From contig CAZCVP010000179.1 in the NCBI GenBank assembly GCA_964501915.1, positions 1 through 17,652 on the forward strand: a stretch of 17,652 nt of DNA, read 5' to 3'. This DNA is from CAYFPX01 sp964501915. GTDB lineage: Bacteria; Myxococcota_A; UBA796; CAJQPC01. The position numbers and the translations under genes are program-made. A model generated the notes under the pieces. It saw only the letters and a program-made list of their open reading frames with translations. It had not been told where the DNA came from and ran no database searches. Shown here piece by piece: positions 16,639 to 17,652 of the stretch. Numbering within the stretch: position 1 is the stretch's first letter; each line of letters begins with the position of its first letter.

Positions 16639-17453
16639 AGTCCTTGGCCCACCACAAGCCCACTCGGGACCTGGCCAAGGGCTTGGCCCATGAGCAGATT
16701 CTGCTTGGCACCTGCGTCGACAACCTCCCGGAAAACCTCCAGAACCTCGGACTCGGCGCGAGGGACGGCGAGGCCTGCCTGGGCCTCGCGCTCCAGCAGG
16801 GCGCCGATCGCGCCGTCGCCCTCCGAGCCCTCCGCTTCGCCCGCGACGCCGCCCTGGGCATGTTCAAGGCCGGCCAGGAACCTCCCGGCGAGACCGTCAT
16901 CGAGCTCGACGGCCACCGCTTTCCGGTCCCCCACTTCGGCAGCCGCTTCGACCTGACCACGACCCACTGGGACATCGCCTTCTTCGCCTCCCTCATCCTC
17001 CGCGACAACGCCACCAGCGAGTGGCTCGCCCTGTTCCCCCTGCAGAGCATCCGGGACTCCCCCATCGAGGGCGCCGAGTTCGGCTACACCGCGGTCGACG
17101 CCCTCCAGGGCTTCCGCCTGGACGAACACGGCTGGCAGACCACCCTGAAGCGGGCCATGGCCCAGGCCGCCGCCGACCGGGAGTTCGGCCACTACGGCCC
17201 CGAGCTGGACTTCCCCATGCTGCGGGTCCTGGACAAGATCTACTCAGGAGCCGACCCCTTCAACGACGCCCTCTTCGACGCCCTGAAGTCCCACCAGCGC
17301 TACTACACCCGAGGCCACAAGTGCAACACCCCCGAGGGCTTTGTCTCCCTCCCCCTGCTGGGGCTGGCGTCCTGGGCACACGACTGCCGCGTGCCGCTGG
17401 AGGTCGAGAGTCCGTACATCCCGCGCTGGCTGGTGGAGCACGACCTCCGATAG
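16635..17453 (+). CDS. Immunity protein, Imm49 family
   Basis: 272-aa, soluble, mostly helical protein encoded directly after the nuclease toxin. Its ATG lies in the toxin stop (ATGA). The last 40 residues (about 233-272: PEGFVSLPLLGLASWAHD..., VEVES-like PLEVESPYIPRWLVE), together with the preceding YYTRG at 223, match what I know of Imm49, an immunity family of bacterial polymorphic toxin systems. Its role would be to bind and block the toxin's nuclease tip in the producing cell and its kin. Codon choice is C-ending, unlike the G-rich end of the toxin gene. The coupling predicts that immunity is made whenever toxin is. The family call rests on recognition of the C-terminal motif, and the context strongly supports it. 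Confidence 0.82.
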   Translation: MKSLAHHKPTRDLAKGLAHEQILLGTCVDNLPENLQNLGLGARDGEACLGLALQQGADRAVALRALRFARDAALGMFKAGQEPPGETVIELDGHRFPVPHFGSRFDLTTTHWDIAFFASLILRDNATSEWLALFPLQSIRDSPIEGAEFGYTAVDALQGFRLDEHGWQTTLKRAMAQAAADREFGHYGPELDFPMLRVLDKIYSGADPFNDALFDALKSHQRYYTRGHKCNTPEGFVSLPLLGLASWAHDCRVPLEVESPYIPRWLVEHDLR

Positions 17454-17570
17454 CCACCAGCGGGGACCCTGAAGGACACCTTCGCCGGACTCTCACGCCG
17501 AGGTGGGTGGATCGGCCCTCTTCTCACAGCTGTTGGATGCGTTGACGGGGGACCTCCAGCCTCCGCCATC

Positions 17571-17593
17571 CCGCGCCTCCGGCGCTTGCGCGG
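17571..17593 (+). repeat. GC hairpin after the immunity gene
   Basis: CCGCGC (17571-17576) pairs with GCGCGG (17588-17593). Inside it, GCGCC (17574-17578) can alternatively pair with GGCGC (17581-17585). It lies about 120 nt after the immunity stop with no T-run. It could help end transcription of the toxin-immunity operon, but this is unproven. Nothing else is visible in 17454-17652. Confidence 0.3.
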
Positions 17594-17619
17594 TCCTGCC
17601 GCGGACTGCCAGGACTCCG

Positions 17620-17637
17620 GCCTACCAGTCCCCCCCC
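17620..17637 (+). repeat. GCCTACCAGT + C-tract, right copy
   Basis: Right-hand counterpart of 13518-13534, located after the immunity gene near the window end. It may be a trace of the boundary of a mobile or recombining block, or coincidence. Confidence 0.4.
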
Positions 17638-17652
17638 GGCCCGCCGTACGCC

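Noticed and set aside
17471..17483. GAAGG-ACA-CCTTC as terminator of the immunity gene
   Set aside because: Only 5-bp arms with a 3-nt loop and no T-run.

Overview
The window is very GC-rich and gene-dense. Its genes are bacterial, with GTG, TTG and ATG starts, ATGA/GTGA overlaps and many lipoprotein signals. The mix is an ECF sigma factor with a FecR-type partner, several hypothetical lipoproteins (one with an SbsA-type Ig-like domain and a calcium-loop motif), a lipoprotein sulfatase-fold enzyme, an Ala/Glu/Pro-rich envelope protein and a giant toxin-immunity locus. This suggests a Myxococcota (delta-proteobacterial) organism. That placement is an inference from gene content, not from a marker gene.

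Layout. Positions 1-625 hold no convincing gene. Positions 629-2125 (+) hold a small membrane protein and a membrane-anchored cell-wall amidase with a SPOR domain. This pair is bracketed by two perfect 27-bp direct repeats (382-408 and 2322-2348). Positions 2406-6427 form a TRAP transporter locus with a split layout. The TakP-like 2-oxo-acid/organic-anion receptor is on +, while the DctQ and DctM membrane subunits are on -, with an unrelated Ig-like lipoprotein gene between them. Position 6489 starts a divergent extended SDR/thioester-reductase-like oxidoreductase (+). Positions 7602-9655 (-) are an ECF sigma factor translationally coupled to a FecR-domain, single-pass membrane protein. Positions 9855-10640 (+) are a lipoprotein of unknown function. 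Positions 10648-13410 (-) are a probable two-gene unit: a sulfatase-fold lipoprotein followed by an envelope protein with a tandem PAEEA-type repeat region.

The most interesting locus is 13765-17453 (+). It encodes a roughly 957-residue multidomain protein that ends in a PD-(D/E)XK-type nuclease toxin domain (FDLVY...IEAK...QQG). The protein overlaps by ATGA a 272-residue protein whose C-terminus matches the Imm49 immunity family. I read this as a polymorphic toxin and its immunity protein. The N-terminal 800 or so residues match no family I recognise. They lack a signal peptide, contain an LLGNAELA motif near the start and have a hydrophobic 'pretoxin'-like middle. No secretion apparatus lies in the window.

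As far as the sequence shows, the genes fall into independent functional blocks: wall remodelling, solute uptake, envelope stress or surface signalling, envelope lipoproteins, and interbacterial antagonism. They do not form one pathway.
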